26,051 nucleotides of DNA from RGEC01 sp964626685 (GTDB taxonomy: Bacteria; Bacteroidota; Bacteroidia; NS11-12g; UBA955), in NCBI GenBank assembly GCA_964626685.1, contig CAZVJY010000022.1, forward strand, positions 1 to 26,051, written 5' to 3'. A program made the translations under genes and the position numbers. This document shows positions 1-7,658 of the stretch, piece by piece (within the stretch, counting starts at the first letter, position 1; the number at the start of each line of letters is the position of its first letter). The notes below the pieces were generated by a model. It was not told the origin of the DNA. It worked only from the letters and a program-made list of their open reading frames with translations, and did not search any database.

Positions 1-51
1 GCGACCTCCGCCGTGACAGGGCGGCATTCTAACCAGCTGAACTACCGATCC
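1..51 (-). tRNA. tRNA-Asp (GTC), 3' part cut by window edge
   Basis: On the minus strand the 5' end reads as a 7-base acceptor strand (GGATCGG), TA, a D arm, then the anticodon arm CCGCC-CTGTCAC-GGCGG. The anticodon GTC (bases 17-15) decodes Asp. The variable region begins (AGGTC) before the sequence runs off the left edge, so the T arm and the 3' acceptor strand lie outside the window. Identification rests on the perfect 5-bp anticodon stem and on close agreement with the usual bacterial tRNA-Asp sequence. Confidence 0.93.
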
Positions 52-136
52 GTTAGAACTTTATGTTCACCATTCTTTCGAACGGGACTGCAAAAATAAG
101 ACATCCTTTCAAAATGTCAAACATCAAAAATAAAAA

Positions 137-1327
137 TTATTCTTTTCTTGCAGCCCTCAAAAACAAATACCCCGCCACTGCCGCTACCACACTGCCGCAC
201 AGTACCGCTACCTTGCTCAGTTCTACCTGTTCCGCATTGGTAAAGGCAAGGTTGCTCACAAAAATGGCCATGGTGAAGCCGATGCCGCCCAGCATGCCTG
301 CACCCCAGATATGCGAAAAGGAAACGCCGGTGGGCAGTTGCGCTGCTTTTAGCTTCACAGATAAAACCGAAGCCAGGTAAATGCCGATGGGTTTCCCTAA
401 AATCAATCCGGCGGCTATGCCCAGTGGTAAGGTTCCGGCGAGCGTATACAATATGCCAGAATGCATTGGTATAGCGGTATTGGCCAGGGCAAACAGTGGC
501 AGGATAATCCAGGCTACGGGCTCATGCAATTTGTCCATCAGATAAGCCGATGGCGATGCGTCTTCCTCTTTTTTGCCAAAAGGAATGGCAAAGGCCAGCA
601 ATACCCCGGAAATGGTTGCATGTATGCCGCTTTGCATCATGCAATACCAAAGTAACACTCCAACCGGTAAATACAACCACAGGGTTTTTACACCGCTACG
701 TTTACTTAACAGCAATATCCCCCAAACACCCAGTGCCGCTGACAGCCACAGCCATTGCACACCTTGTCCGTAGAAAATGGTGATTACCAGTATGGCGCCC
801 AGGTCGTCAATGATGGCCAGTGCGGTGAGAAATACCTTTAACGCTGCAGGTACGCGGTTTCCGAGTGCGCTCATGATGGCCATGGCAAAGGCAATATCGG
901 TGGCGGTTGGGATGCCAGCTCCTCGCCAGAGTTTGGGGTTGTATGCGTTGATGCCGAAATAAATCAGTGCGGGGAACAACATGCCTCCAATGGCAGCAAT
1001 AACGGGCAACATGGCCGTTCGCCTGTCGCTGAGTTCACCGGTAAGTAGCTCTCTTTCAATTTCCAGGCCTACCAGCAGGAAAAAAATGGTCATCAGACCG
1101 TCGTTTATCCAGTGGGTGATGCTGTGGGCGTGCAAACCGGGAAGGTGCGGATCCAGTTGGGTTTGCCAGAAATGCAACCAGCTTTCTGCCATGCCGGAAT
1201 TGGCCAGTACCATAGAGAGGATGGCGCACAGAACCAGCAAGGCTCCGCCGGAAGCCAGTTTGCCGTAAAATTCCAGAAACAGCCGGGTCAGCCTCTGGTT
1301 TTTTACCTTGTTGATAACCCGTTTCAC
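137..1327 (-). CDS. nhaA: Na+/H+ antiporter NhaA
   Basis: Electrogenic sodium/proton antiporter of the inner membrane, 396 aa (E. coli NhaA is 388). Family landmarks are visible: TATDIAFAMA with D144, AIIDDLG with the adjacent ion-binding pair D174/D175 (E. coli D163/D164), SGIHATISGV with H236 (E. coli pH-related H225), and LGKPIGI with K312 (E. coli K300). The protein is polytopic throughout. The only plausible start near the expected N terminus is GTG at 1327; no in-frame ATG lies just upstream. A -7-like element (TAAATTTG, 1340-1333) sits only 5 nt before that GTG, implying a very short or absent leader. It is divergent from ribD, with 32 bp between the two start codons. Function is certain; the exact start is less so. 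Confidence 0.96.
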   Translation of the reverse strand: MKRVINKVKNQRLTRLFLEFYGKLASGGALLVLCAILSMVLANSGMAESWLHFWQTQLDPHLPGLHAHSITHWINDGLMTIFFLLVGLEIERELLTGELSDRRTAMLPVIAAIGGMLFPALIYFGINAYNPKLWRGAGIPTATDIAFAMAIMSALGNRVPAALKVFLTALAIIDDLGAILVITIFYGQGVQWLWLSAALGVWGILLLSKRSGVKTLWLYLPVGVLLWYCMMQSGIHATISGVLLAFAIPFGKKEEDASPSAYLMDKLHEPVAWIILPLFALANTAIPMHSGILYTLAGTLPLGIAAGLILGKPIGIYLASVLSVKLKAAQLPTGVSFSHIWGAGMLGGIGFTMAIFVSNLAFTNAEQVELSKVAVLCGSVVAAVAGYLFLRAARKE

Positions 1328-1332
1328 GAAGG

Positions 1333-1340
1333 CAAATTTA
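1333..1340 (-). promoter_or_regulatory. -7 promoter element of nhaA
   Basis: On the minus strand the bases read TAAATTTG, an exact match to the Bacteroidota -7 consensus TAnnTTTG. It ends 5 nt before the GTG start. I see no convincing -33 TTTG at the expected distance. Confidence 0.5.
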
Positions 1341-1345
1341 GGTTT

Positions 1346-1353
1346 TAACTTCG
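1346..1353 (+). promoter_or_regulatory. -7 promoter element of ribD
   Basis: TAACTTCG, a TAnnTTCG variant of the Bacteroidota -7 element, ends 6 nt before the GTG start of ribD. A partial -33 match (TTTC at 1322-1325, 20-bp spacer) lies inside nhaA. With so short a leader there is no space for an FMN riboswitch. Confidence 0.45.
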
Positions 1354-1359
1354 CACGCT

Positions 1360-2382
1360 GTGACAGACCATGCGGTTTTCATGCGGCGCTGCCTTGAACT
1401 GGCCCAACGGGGGCAGGGAAACGTTTCGCCCAATCCCATGGTAGGGGCTGTTGTGGTTTATCAGGGGGAAATAGTGGCTGAGGGCTGGCACCAACAATAC
1501 GGTGGTCCCCACGCAGAACCCAATACCCTTGCGGCTTTGCCGGCAGGGATTCCGTTGAAGGAATGTACAATGTATGTGAACCTGGAGCCGTGTTCGCATC
1601 ACGGAAAAACCCCGCCTTGTGCGGGTTTACTTGTAGAAAAAGGCATTGGTAAAGTAGTTACAGGCAGTGGAGATCCCAATCCTTTGGTAAACGGCCGCGG
1701 TGTTCAGCTGCTTAGAGATGCCGGAATTGTCGTGGAAACGGGGGTTTTACAGGATGCGTGCGATGAACTGAACCGTCGTTTTATGGTTTATCACCGACAG
1801 AAACGTCCATATGTTATTTTGAAATGGGCTTGCACCACTGATGGTTTTATGGCGCCTGAAAGCCGCGAAAGACTGCAGATTAGCGGAGAAGAGGCCCGGG
1901 CCTCCCTACACCGCTGGCGTGGGGAAGAAGATGCGGTTCTCATAGGCGCCAATACAGCGATTATGGATAATCCATTGCTGGACACGCGCTTGTATCCCGG
2001 CAAAAATCCGCTCCGTGTGTTGCTGGATCCAAGCCTCAGGGCTCCGCAGTTGCAGGGTGATTTGCCTACCCTGGTGTTGAATTCCCTTGTTGAGAAAAAA
2101 ATAGGAAACTGCGAGTGGCTCAAACTGCCACAGGGCTTCGGTGTGGTGGATGTTCTGGAGATATTGTATCAAAAACAAATAGGCTCAGTGCTGGTGGAAG
2201 GCGGTCCCGAAACGCTGAAACGTTTTATGGATAGCGGTTTTGCCGATGAGATTCGAATCATCAGAAGTAAAAATGTATACATATACAAAGGGATTGAAGC
2301 TCCAAAAATGAGCCGTGTTCCGAATAAAACTGAAGAAACAAAAACCGATATGATAGAATTTTACAGAAGGGATAACGCCTGA
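1360..2382 (+). CDS. ribD: Bifunctional riboflavin deaminase/reductase RibD
   Basis: Catalyses two riboflavin pathway steps: deamination of the pyrimidine product of GTP cyclohydrolase II, then NADPH-dependent reduction of the ribosyl side chain. The N-terminal deaminase domain shows the zinc site HAE (H51-E53) and PCSHHGKTPPC (C78, C87). The C-terminal reductase domain starts near residue 150 and has NPLLDTR and the VEGGPETL motif. At 340 aa it is slightly shorter than E. coli RibD (367) but both domains are present. The start is GTG at 1360, chosen because it gives the usual short lead before MRRCLELA; the next ATG (1381) begins at that motif and would trim the N terminus. The stop overlaps the next start by one base (TGATG), suggesting translational coupling to the transporter gene. 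Confidence 0.95.
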   Translation: MTDHAVFMRRCLELAQRGQGNVSPNPMVGAVVVYQGEIVAEGWHQQYGGPHAEPNTLAALPAGIPLKECTMYVNLEPCSHHGKTPPCAGLLVEKGIGKVVTGSGDPNPLVNGRGVQLLRDAGIVVETGVLQDACDELNRRFMVYHRQKRPYVILKWACTTDGFMAPESRERLQISGEEARASLHRWRGEEDAVLIGANTAIMDNPLLDTRLYPGKNPLRVLLDPSLRAPQLQGDLPTLVLNSLVEKKIGNCEWLKLPQGFGVVDVLEILYQKQIGSVLVEGGPETLKRFMDSGFADEIRIIRSKNVYIYKGIEAPKMSRVPNKTEETKTDMIEFYRRDNA

Positions 2383-3245
2383 TGTGGTTGATTTTTAGTA
2401 TTCTGAGCAGCGCAGCACTCATGGTGATTTTTAAGTTTTTTGCCCGGTTTGAAATCCGTGTTTTTCCTTCCATTGTGGTAAATTACGTTACCTGCTTTGT
2501 GCTTGGAAATGTATTGCTTGGAGACAAGAACATTGCGGCAGAAGCCGTGTGGACACAACATTGGTTTCCTTATGTGGTGGGCATGGGATTGCTTTTTATA
2601 TCTGCATTTTACCTGATGGGTATGGGAACAGGGCTTGCCGGGGCAGGTGCCACTTCAGTAGCTGCAAAAATGAGTGTGGTAATTCCCGCTGCTGTGAGTT
2701 TGATCGTGTTTCATGAAAAACCCGGTTTTTTCATCATTCTGGGTATGTTGTTATCCATTTTCTGCGTGTATCTCATGCGTCCGGAAAACAGCGACGATAA
2801 AGGCAACCGCGGACTATGGGTGTTGCTGCTGGTGTTTCTGGGGTCGGGGATGGTAGACACGGGATTGAACCTGGTGAAGCATCATTTTGGTCCAGATGTA
2901 GATGATTACACCATGAGCACAGTAGTTTTTGGCGGTGCGGGTTTGATTGGTTTGATACTGATGTTTTTGCGCAAAGGGCAGTTGCCAGGAATGAAGGAAT
3001 TGCTGGGTGGTGTGGTGTTGGGTTGTACGAACTATGCCTCGCTGATTGCCATGTTTGGTGCCATCGGAAATTATAAAGGCGAGACAGCCTGGTTTTTTGC
3101 GGTAAACAACATTGGCGTAGTGTGGGTGAGTACGCTCATTTCCATGCTTTTCTTCAAGGAGAAAATTAGCAAAATGGGCTATGCCGGGCTTTTGCTGGCT
3201 GCGGTGGCCGTGCTGCTTATGAATGTGCATGCTTTTTTCAGATGA
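2382..3245 (+). CDS. DMT-superfamily (EamA-like) membrane transporter
   Basis: A 287-aa, almost entirely hydrophobic protein with about ten predicted membrane helices in two similar halves, as in EamA/drug-metabolite transporters. Glycine- and alanine-rich helix ends and the short charged break after residue 130 (RPENSDDKGNR) fit this fold. The substrate cannot be read from the sequence. It starts inside the ribD stop codon (TGATG), and its own end overlaps the YigZ-like gene, so the three genes are probably one transcript. Co-transcription with ribD makes a flavin-related or pathway-metabolite substrate possible, but this is only inference. Confidence 0.82.
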   Translation: MWLIFSILSSAALMVIFKFFARFEIRVFPSIVVNYVTCFVLGNVLLGDKNIAAEAVWTQHWFPYVVGMGLLFISAFYLMGMGTGLAGAGATSVAAKMSVVIPAAVSLIVFHEKPGFFIILGMLLSIFCVYLMRPENSDDKGNRGLWVLLLVFLGSGMVDTGLNLVKHHFGPDVDDYTMSTVVFGGAGLIGLILMFLRKGQLPGMKELLGGVVLGCTNYASLIAMFGAIGNYKGETAWFFAVNNIGVVWVSTLISMLFFKEKISKMGYAGLLLAAVAVLLMNVHAFFR

Positions 3246-3834
3246 GTATACCGAACCGGCCGGCCATGGCGAGTCCTTGCTCCGCGAGCGGGGTAGCCGT
3301 TTTTTAGGGTATGCCTTTCCTGTGCATACGGAAGCGGAATTAAAGCGGTATTTGCAGCAAATTAAACAGCAATATCCAGATGCCACGCACCATTGTTATG
3401 CCGTAGTCATGCATCCCGATCAGTCATATCAGCGTAGTACGGATGACGGAGAGCCCTCCAATACGGCAGGTAGGCCGATTCAAAGGGCTATCTTGTCGGC
3501 AGGAATTACCAATGCGTTGGTCATTGTGGTACGATATTACGGCGGTACCCAGCTGGGGATTCCGGGTCTGATAAAGGCATACGGAGAAACAGCGCAGGCA
3601 GCGCTGCAGATAGCGGGACGTGCACCTAAATACATTGAAGATGAGTTGTTGCTTGCAGCAGATTTTGAACACGAGCAGGATATTTACCGACTGGCCGAAA
3701 AGTTTTCTGGTAAAATTGTGCAAAGGGATTATTCAGAAGGTGTTAAGATGCTTTTGCGTATCCGCAGGAGCGAGATAGTAAGATGTAAAAAAATGCTTTC
3801 TGATTTTCCCCGGATTTCCTTGCTGAAGGGTTGA
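3223..3834 (+). CDS. YigZ/IMPACT (UPF0029) family protein
   Basis: A 203-aa protein of the YigZ/YvyE-IMPACT family. The N-terminal UPF0029 domain carries the signature DDGEPSNTAGRPI (from D74) and VRYYGGTQLGIPGL. The C-terminal part, about residues 140-203, resembles the ferredoxin-like DUF1949 domain that bacterial members carry. Eukaryotic IMPACT regulates GCN2; the role of the bacterial proteins is poorly defined, with ribosome or RNA association suggested. The first ATG (3223) lies 23 nt inside the preceding transporter gene; ATG 3229 is an equally good start. Either way the genes overlap, which suggests a ribD operon. The following idh gene has its own promoter-like element. Confidence 0.9.
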   Translation: MCMLFSDEYTEPAGHGESLLRERGSRFLGYAFPVHTEAELKRYLQQIKQQYPDATHHCYAVVMHPDQSYQRSTDDGEPSNTAGRPIQRAILSAGITNALVIVVRYYGGTQLGIPGLIKAYGETAQAALQIAGRAPKYIEDELLLAADFEHEQDIYRLAEKFSGKIVQRDYSEGVKMLLRIRRSEIVRCKKMLSDFPRISLLKG

Positions 3835-3852
3835 TTTATCGCTAAAAATTAT

Positions 3853-3872
3853 GCCCAAATGGGCTATATTCG
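3853..3872 (+). promoter_or_regulatory. Inverted repeat plus -7 element of idh
   Basis: TATATTCG (3865-3872) matches the TAnnTTYG -7 pattern and ends 9 nt before the idh ATG. Immediately upstream lies the inverted repeat GCCCA-AA-TGGGC (3853-3864), abutting the box. It could be a regulator site or a remnant hairpin at the end of the previous operon; no T run follows it. Confidence 0.4.
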
Positions 3873-3881
3873 CGGCTCGCT

Positions 3882-5108
3882 ATGAATAAGATAAAAGTTG
3901 CAAACCCAGTAGTGGAACTCGATGGTGATGAAATGACCCGAATTATATGGCATTTTATCAAAGACAAACTCATTCTTCCTTACCTCGATATTGATATAAA
4001 GTACTATGATCTGGGCATGGAAAACCGCGATGCCACTGATGATAAAGTAACTGTAGAAGCGGCAGAAGCCATCAAACTATATAACGTTGGTATTAAATGT
4101 GCCACCATTACTCCGGATGAAGGCCGCGTAAAGGAATTCAACCTGAAGCAAATGTGGAAGAGCCCCAACGGCACCATCCGCAATATTCTGGACGGAACCG
4201 TTTTTCGTGAGCCCATCGTGTGCAGCAACGTGCCCCGTCTGGTGCCCAACTGGACTGCGCCCATCTGTATCGGCCGTCACGCTTTCGGCGATCAGTACCG
4301 CGCCACCGATTTTGTGACCAAAGGCAAAGGAAAACTAACCGTGAAATTTGAAGGTGAAGACGGAACCGTGCAGGAGTTTGAAGTCTATAATTTTAAGGGT
4401 GACGGTGTTGCACTCGCTATGTACAATACTGACGAGAGCATTGCCGGTTTTGCCCGCAGCTGCTTCAATATGGCCATATCCAAAGGCTGGCCCTTATATC
4501 TCAGTACCAAAAACACCATCCTGAAAAAATACGATGGTCGTTTCAAGGATATTTTTGAAAACATCTACCAGGCTGAATTTAAGGCGACTATGGATGCCAA
4601 AGGGATTACCTACGAGCACCGCCTAATTGATGATATGGTAGCCAGTGCGCTGAAGTGGAACGGCAATTTTGTATGGGCTTGCAAAAACTATGACGGTGAC
4701 GTACAAAGCGATACCGTAGCACAAGGCTTTGGTTCACTGGGTCTGATGACCAGCGTTTTAATTACACCCGATGGCAAAACTGTTGAGGCAGAAGCCGCCC
4801 ACGGAACGGTTACCCGTCACTACCGCATGCACCAGCAGGGGAAGAAAACCAGCACCAATCCCATTGCCAGCATTTTTGCCTGGACGCGCGGTCTGGAACA
4901 CAGGGGCAAACTGGATGGTAACCAGGCACTCGTAGATTTCTGCCAAACCCTGGAAAAAGTATGTGTAGATACTGTAGAAAGCGGTAAAATGACCAAGGAT
5001 CTGGCGGTTTGTATTTATGGCGACAAGGTTACAGACGGGCAGTACATGCACACCGAAGATTTTCTGGAAGCCATCAATGCCGAGCTGAAGGCAAGGTTGC
5101 AACGATAA
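3882..5108 (+). CDS. icd: NADP-dependent isocitrate dehydrogenase, eukaryotic-type
   Basis: Oxidatively decarboxylates isocitrate to 2-oxoglutarate with NADP+ in the TCA cycle. At 408 aa this is the homodimeric eukaryotic-type (IDH1/2-like) class, not the E. coli Icd type. The substrate-site residues fall at the same numbers as in human IDH1: S94 and R100 in SPNGTIRN, R109 in TVFREP, R132 in IGRHAFGDQYR, and Y139. The catalytic lysine equivalent is K210 in LSTKNTIL, and the metal-binding aspartates are D250, D273 and D277 (human numbering minus two). The ATG at 3882 gives the expected short N terminus, with no organelle leader. It is monocistronic and converges on dnaJ, with 89 bp between the two stops and no clear terminator. 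Confidence 0.96.
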   Translation: MNKIKVANPVVELDGDEMTRIIWHFIKDKLILPYLDIDIKYYDLGMENRDATDDKVTVEAAEAIKLYNVGIKCATITPDEGRVKEFNLKQMWKSPNGTIRNILDGTVFREPIVCSNVPRLVPNWTAPICIGRHAFGDQYRATDFVTKGKGKLTVKFEGEDGTVQEFEVYNFKGDGVALAMYNTDESIAGFARSCFNMAISKGWPLYLSTKNTILKKYDGRFKDIFENIYQAEFKATMDAKGITYEHRLIDDMVASALKWNGNFVWACKNYDGDVQSDTVAQGFGSLGLMTSVLITPDGKTVEAEAAHGTVTRHYRMHQQGKKTSTNPIASIFAWTRGLEHRGKLDGNQALVDFCQTLEKVCVDTVESGKMTKDLAVCIYGDKVTDGQYMHTEDFLEAINAELKARLQR

Positions 5109-5197
5109 GCTTAAAAATTAGCGAATTAAAAAGCTGAGCAGGAAATTAAAAGAGGATTATCAGCCAGTTTTTTTGACTTTACACGCTACGCTATTTA

Positions 5198-6310
5198 CTA
5201 AAACATATCCTTCATTCGGTCAAAAAAGGATTTATCCTTTTCTTCTGGCTTGAAGTTCTTGCTGTCCTGTAGTTTCAGCAGTTGGTCTTTTTCCTCTGAA
5301 CTCAATTTGGTAGGCACATATACCTGTATATGGATCATCTGATCACCGGTGCCGTAGCCGTTCAAATCTGGGAAGCCTTTGCCTTTCAGGCGCAGTACCT
5401 TACCAGGCTGTGTTCCGCTTTCAATCTTGATTTTGGCGGCACCATCCAAGGTTGGCACCTCTACTGAAGCGCCCAGTGCGGCTTCGGGGAAGGATAGCCA
5501 TAACGTATAAATAATGTGGTTTCCATCGCGCTGCAGTTCCTCGTGCTCGATTTGTTCTATCAGCACAATCAGGTCGCCAGCAGGGCCGCCACCCGGACCC
5601 GAGTTTCCCTGGCCATTTACGCTGAGCTGCATGCCTTCGGCTACACCGCCCGGTATTTTAATGGTGGTTTCAAATTCCTGTCCCACCAGCCCCTGTTCAT
5701 TGGCTTCCCGGGGTTTTGATGTGATGGTTCGCCCCATGCCCTGACATACCTGGCATGGCGCTGTGGTTGCCATCTGGCCAAGGAATGTGTTGGTGATTTT
5801 CCGAACGCTTCCGGCCCCACCGCAATTTTTACAATCGCTGTACTGCACGCCCTCCGCCTCAATCATGCGGCGGTATTTCACCTTTTTCTCCACGCCATGG
5901 CGCATTTCGGCCAGGGTGAGTTTGATGCGTATGCGGATATTGCTGCCGGGCTGCCTTCTGGGGCCGCCACCACGTCTTCCGCCCTGACCGCCAAAGAAAG
6001 AGCCAAAAAAGTCGTTATCGCCGAAAATATCTCCAAACTGGCTGAAGATATCATCCATGTTGAAACCGCCGCCACCGCCTGCTCCACCCATACCGGCATG
6101 GCCAAACTGGTCGTAGCGCTGTTTCTTCTCGGGGTTGCTTAGTGCATCATAGGCTTCGGCAGCCTCCTTGAATTTTTCTTCGGCTTCCTTGTCATCCGGA
6201 TTTTTATCGGGGTGATACTTGATGGCAAGCTTGCGGTATGCCTTTTTGATTTCATCCGCACTTGCATTGCGTGAAACACCCAGAATATCGTAGTAATCGC
6301 GTTTTGCCAT
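5198..6310 (-). CDS. dnaJ: Chaperone DnaJ with a two-motif zinc region
   Basis: Hsp40 co-chaperone that delivers clients to DnaK and stimulates its ATPase. Domain order: J domain (1-70) with HPD at 33-35, a glycine/phenylalanine-rich linker (about 71-118), a cysteine region (160-193), then the C-terminal substrate-binding and dimerisation domains. Total length is 370 aa. Classic type I DnaJ has four CxxCxGxG motifs forming two zinc sites. Here only two remain, C160/C163 (CKNCGGAG) and C186/C189 (CQVCQGMG), flanking NTFLGQM. By alignment logic these are motifs 2 and 3, which form zinc site II, while motifs 1 and 4 (site I) are absent; REANEQGLVG occupies the place of motif 4. It lies 5 nt downstream of grpE in the same operon. 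Confidence 0.95.
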   Translation of the reverse strand: MAKRDYYDILGVSRNASADEIKKAYRKLAIKYHPDKNPDDKEAEEKFKEAAEAYDALSNPEKKQRYDQFGHAGMGGAGGGGGFNMDDIFSQFGDIFGDNDFFGSFFGGQGGRRGGGPRRQPGSNIRIRIKLTLAEMRHGVEKKVKYRRMIEAEGVQYSDCKNCGGAGSVRKITNTFLGQMATTAPCQVCQGMGRTITSKPREANEQGLVGQEFETTIKIPGGVAEGMQLSVNGQGNSGPGGGPAGDLIVLIEQIEHEELQRDGNHIIYTLWLSFPEAALGASVEVPTLDGAAKIKIESGTQPGKVLRLKGKGFPDLNGYGTGDQMIHIQVYVPTKLSSEEKDQLLKLQDSKNFKPEEKDKSFFDRMKDMF

Positions 6311-6315
6311 GGTTT

Positions 6316-6855
6316 TTATTCTCCTACAACCACTTTGGCAAATCTAAGCACATGGCCGTTTAATAAATAGCCTTTTTCAACTTCATCAATCACCATTCCT
6401 TTTTCGGCCTCGGTAGGAGCGGGGAAGCGGGTGATGGCTTCGTGGAACTCCACATCAAAGGGTTTGCCCTTGCAATCCATGGGTTTTACACCGCGGCCTT
6501 CAAGTTGTGAAACCAGTTTTTTATAAATGAGTTCAAAGCCTTCAAGCCCTGATTTTACAGTGCTGTCAGCATTTTCGAGAATTTTCAGGGCACGCTCAAA
6601 ATCATCGACAATTTCGAGCATGGACAAAATGACATCCCGTCCAGCAGTCTGCAGCAGTTCAAAACGCTCTTTGGTGGTGCGGCGGCGGTAGTTGTCAAAT
6701 TCGCTGTACAAACGCACGTATTTGTCCTTTTCCTCGGCTAGCAGCTGCTCGGGTGTTTGATGTTCAGGCGTTTCAGTGGCCGGAGTTTCTGTTGCCCGGG
6801 GCTCTTCTGCGGGATTTTCGGGTTCAGTATTCAGCGTTTCGTCAATCATTTGCAT
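6316..6855 (-). CDS. grpE: Nucleotide exchange factor GrpE
   Basis: Nucleotide-exchange partner of DnaK. An acidic, proline- and threonine-rich disordered N terminus is followed by a long dimerisation helix (EQLLAEEKDKYVRLYSEFDN, then RRRTTKERFE) and the C-terminal beta domain ending NGHVLRFAKVVVGE. The reading frame stays open to 6888, but the extra residues are basic and cysteine-containing, unlike GrpE N termini. I therefore prefer ATG 6855 (MQMIDETLN) or ATG 6849; the exact start is unsettled. Length is about 179 aa, normal for the family. It is the first gene of the grpE-dnaJ operon and is divergent from ribE across about 81 bp. No heat-shock CIRCE element is visible there. Confidence 0.93.
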   Translation of the reverse strand: MQMIDETLNTEPENPAEEPRATETPATETPEHQTPEQLLAEEKDKYVRLYSEFDNYRRRTTKERFELLQTAGRDVILSMLEIVDDFERALKILENADSTVKSGLEGFELIYKKLVSQLEGRGVKPMDCKGKPFDVEFHEAITRFPAPTEAEKGMVIDEVEKGYLLNGHVLRFAKVVVGE

Positions 6856-6936
6856 TCTATGCTTCAAACCCTTTGCCAAACAGGGCAATGTGCCAATGTG
6901 TCAGTTATTTCCAAAATTTGTGCGTCCTTTGCAGTC

Positions 6937-7536
6937 ATGTTTACAGGTATCGTCGAAGGTCTGGGTAAGGTGTTGCAGGTTGAAAAAGAAGGCAGCAATC
7001 TTCATTTTTGGCTGGAAAGTCCTTTTGCCACTGAATTGAAGGTGGATCAAAGTGTCAGTCATGACGGGGTTTGTCTTACCGTGACGGATTTGGACGCAGG
7101 TAAATACCGTGTAACCGCTGTGGAAGAAACATTAAAGCGCACAAACCTATCGGATTGGAAACCCGGAACCTTGGTGAATCTGGAAAGATGCATGCCTGCA
7201 ACAGGCAGATTTGACGGACATATTGTGCAGGGACATGTGGATACGGTTGCCGTTTTGGGAAATGTTGAAGACCGCAATGGTTCGTGGAAACTGACATTCA
7301 GGCACGATCCGAAGGCAGGTTTGACTGTTGAAAAAGGCAGTATTTGTATCAATGGAGTAAGCCTGACCGTGGTGGATAGCCATCCTGACTCTTTGTCTGT
7401 CGTAATCATACCATACACCTGGGAACATACCAATTTGAAAAACTTGAAACCGGGCGCTTTTGTTAATATCGAATTTGACATCCTGGGAAAATACATGCAG
7501 AAATATCTGGCTTCAACTATGGCAAGCCGTGGTTAA
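6937..7536 (+). CDS. ribE: Riboflavin synthase alpha subunit
   Basis: Dismutates two 6,7-dimethyl-8-ribityllumazine molecules to riboflavin. The protein has two homologous lumazine-binding halves: residues 1-90 with MFTGIVEGLG and DGVCLTVTDL, and residues 95-190 with GHIVQGHVDT and NGVSLTVVDS. The length of 199 aa is normal. The frame is open for 60 codons upstream (from 6757), but MFTGIVEG is the invariant N terminus of the family, so ATG 6937 is the start. A weak -7-like element (AAAATTTG, 6913-6920) lies 16 nt upstream. The gene stands apart from ribD and is divergent from grpE. Confidence 0.95.
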   Translation: MFTGIVEGLGKVLQVEKEGSNLHFWLESPFATELKVDQSVSHDGVCLTVTDLDAGKYRVTAVEETLKRTNLSDWKPGTLVNLERCMPATGRFDGHIVQGHVDTVAVLGNVEDRNGSWKLTFRHDPKAGLTVEKGSICINGVSLTVVDSHPDSLSVVIIPYTWEHTNLKNLKPGAFVNIEFDILGKYMQKYLASTMASRG

Positions 7537-7623
7537 ATCAGTTTGTTTAATCCTTATCGAAAAAAACCTTCAATATTTTAGATATTGTGGGTAAAAGGGC
7601 AACAATGCTTGGGTTGCAGTTGT

Positions 7624-7631
7624 TAAATTTG
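7624..7631 (+). promoter_or_regulatory. -7 promoter element of sdhCAB
   Basis: TAAATTTG, an exact TAnnTTTG match, lies 27 nt upstream of the sdhC ATG. In the same 122-bp intergenic region a small inverted repeat CAATAT-TTTAG-ATATTG (7571-7587) lies further upstream. I see no convincing -33 TTTG. Confidence 0.5.
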
Positions 7632-7658
7632 TAGCGAAAACAAGAAGCTTACAAAAGC

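Noticed and set aside
1328..1359. FMN riboswitch upstream of ribD
   Set aside because: Only 32 bp separate the divergent start codons, far too little for the aptamer; none is seen before ribE either.
2814..3386. 190-aa open frame on the minus strand
   Set aside because: Antisense to the transporter and YigZ-like genes; rich in His/Gln/Lys with no fold signature, a shadow of the plus-strand genes.
5109..5197. Terminator between idh and dnaJ
   Set aside because: Only AT-rich weak repeats (AGCTT...AAGCT); no stable GC stem with a T run on either strand.
6757..6936. 60-codon N-terminal extension of riboflavin synthase
   Set aside because: Cys/Phe-rich, overlaps grpE in antisense, and the family begins at MFTGIVEG.
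7571..7587. CAATAT-TTTAG-ATATTG as an sdh operator or terminator
   Set aside because: AT-only short arms, no T run, and not overlapping the -7 element; could easily be chance.
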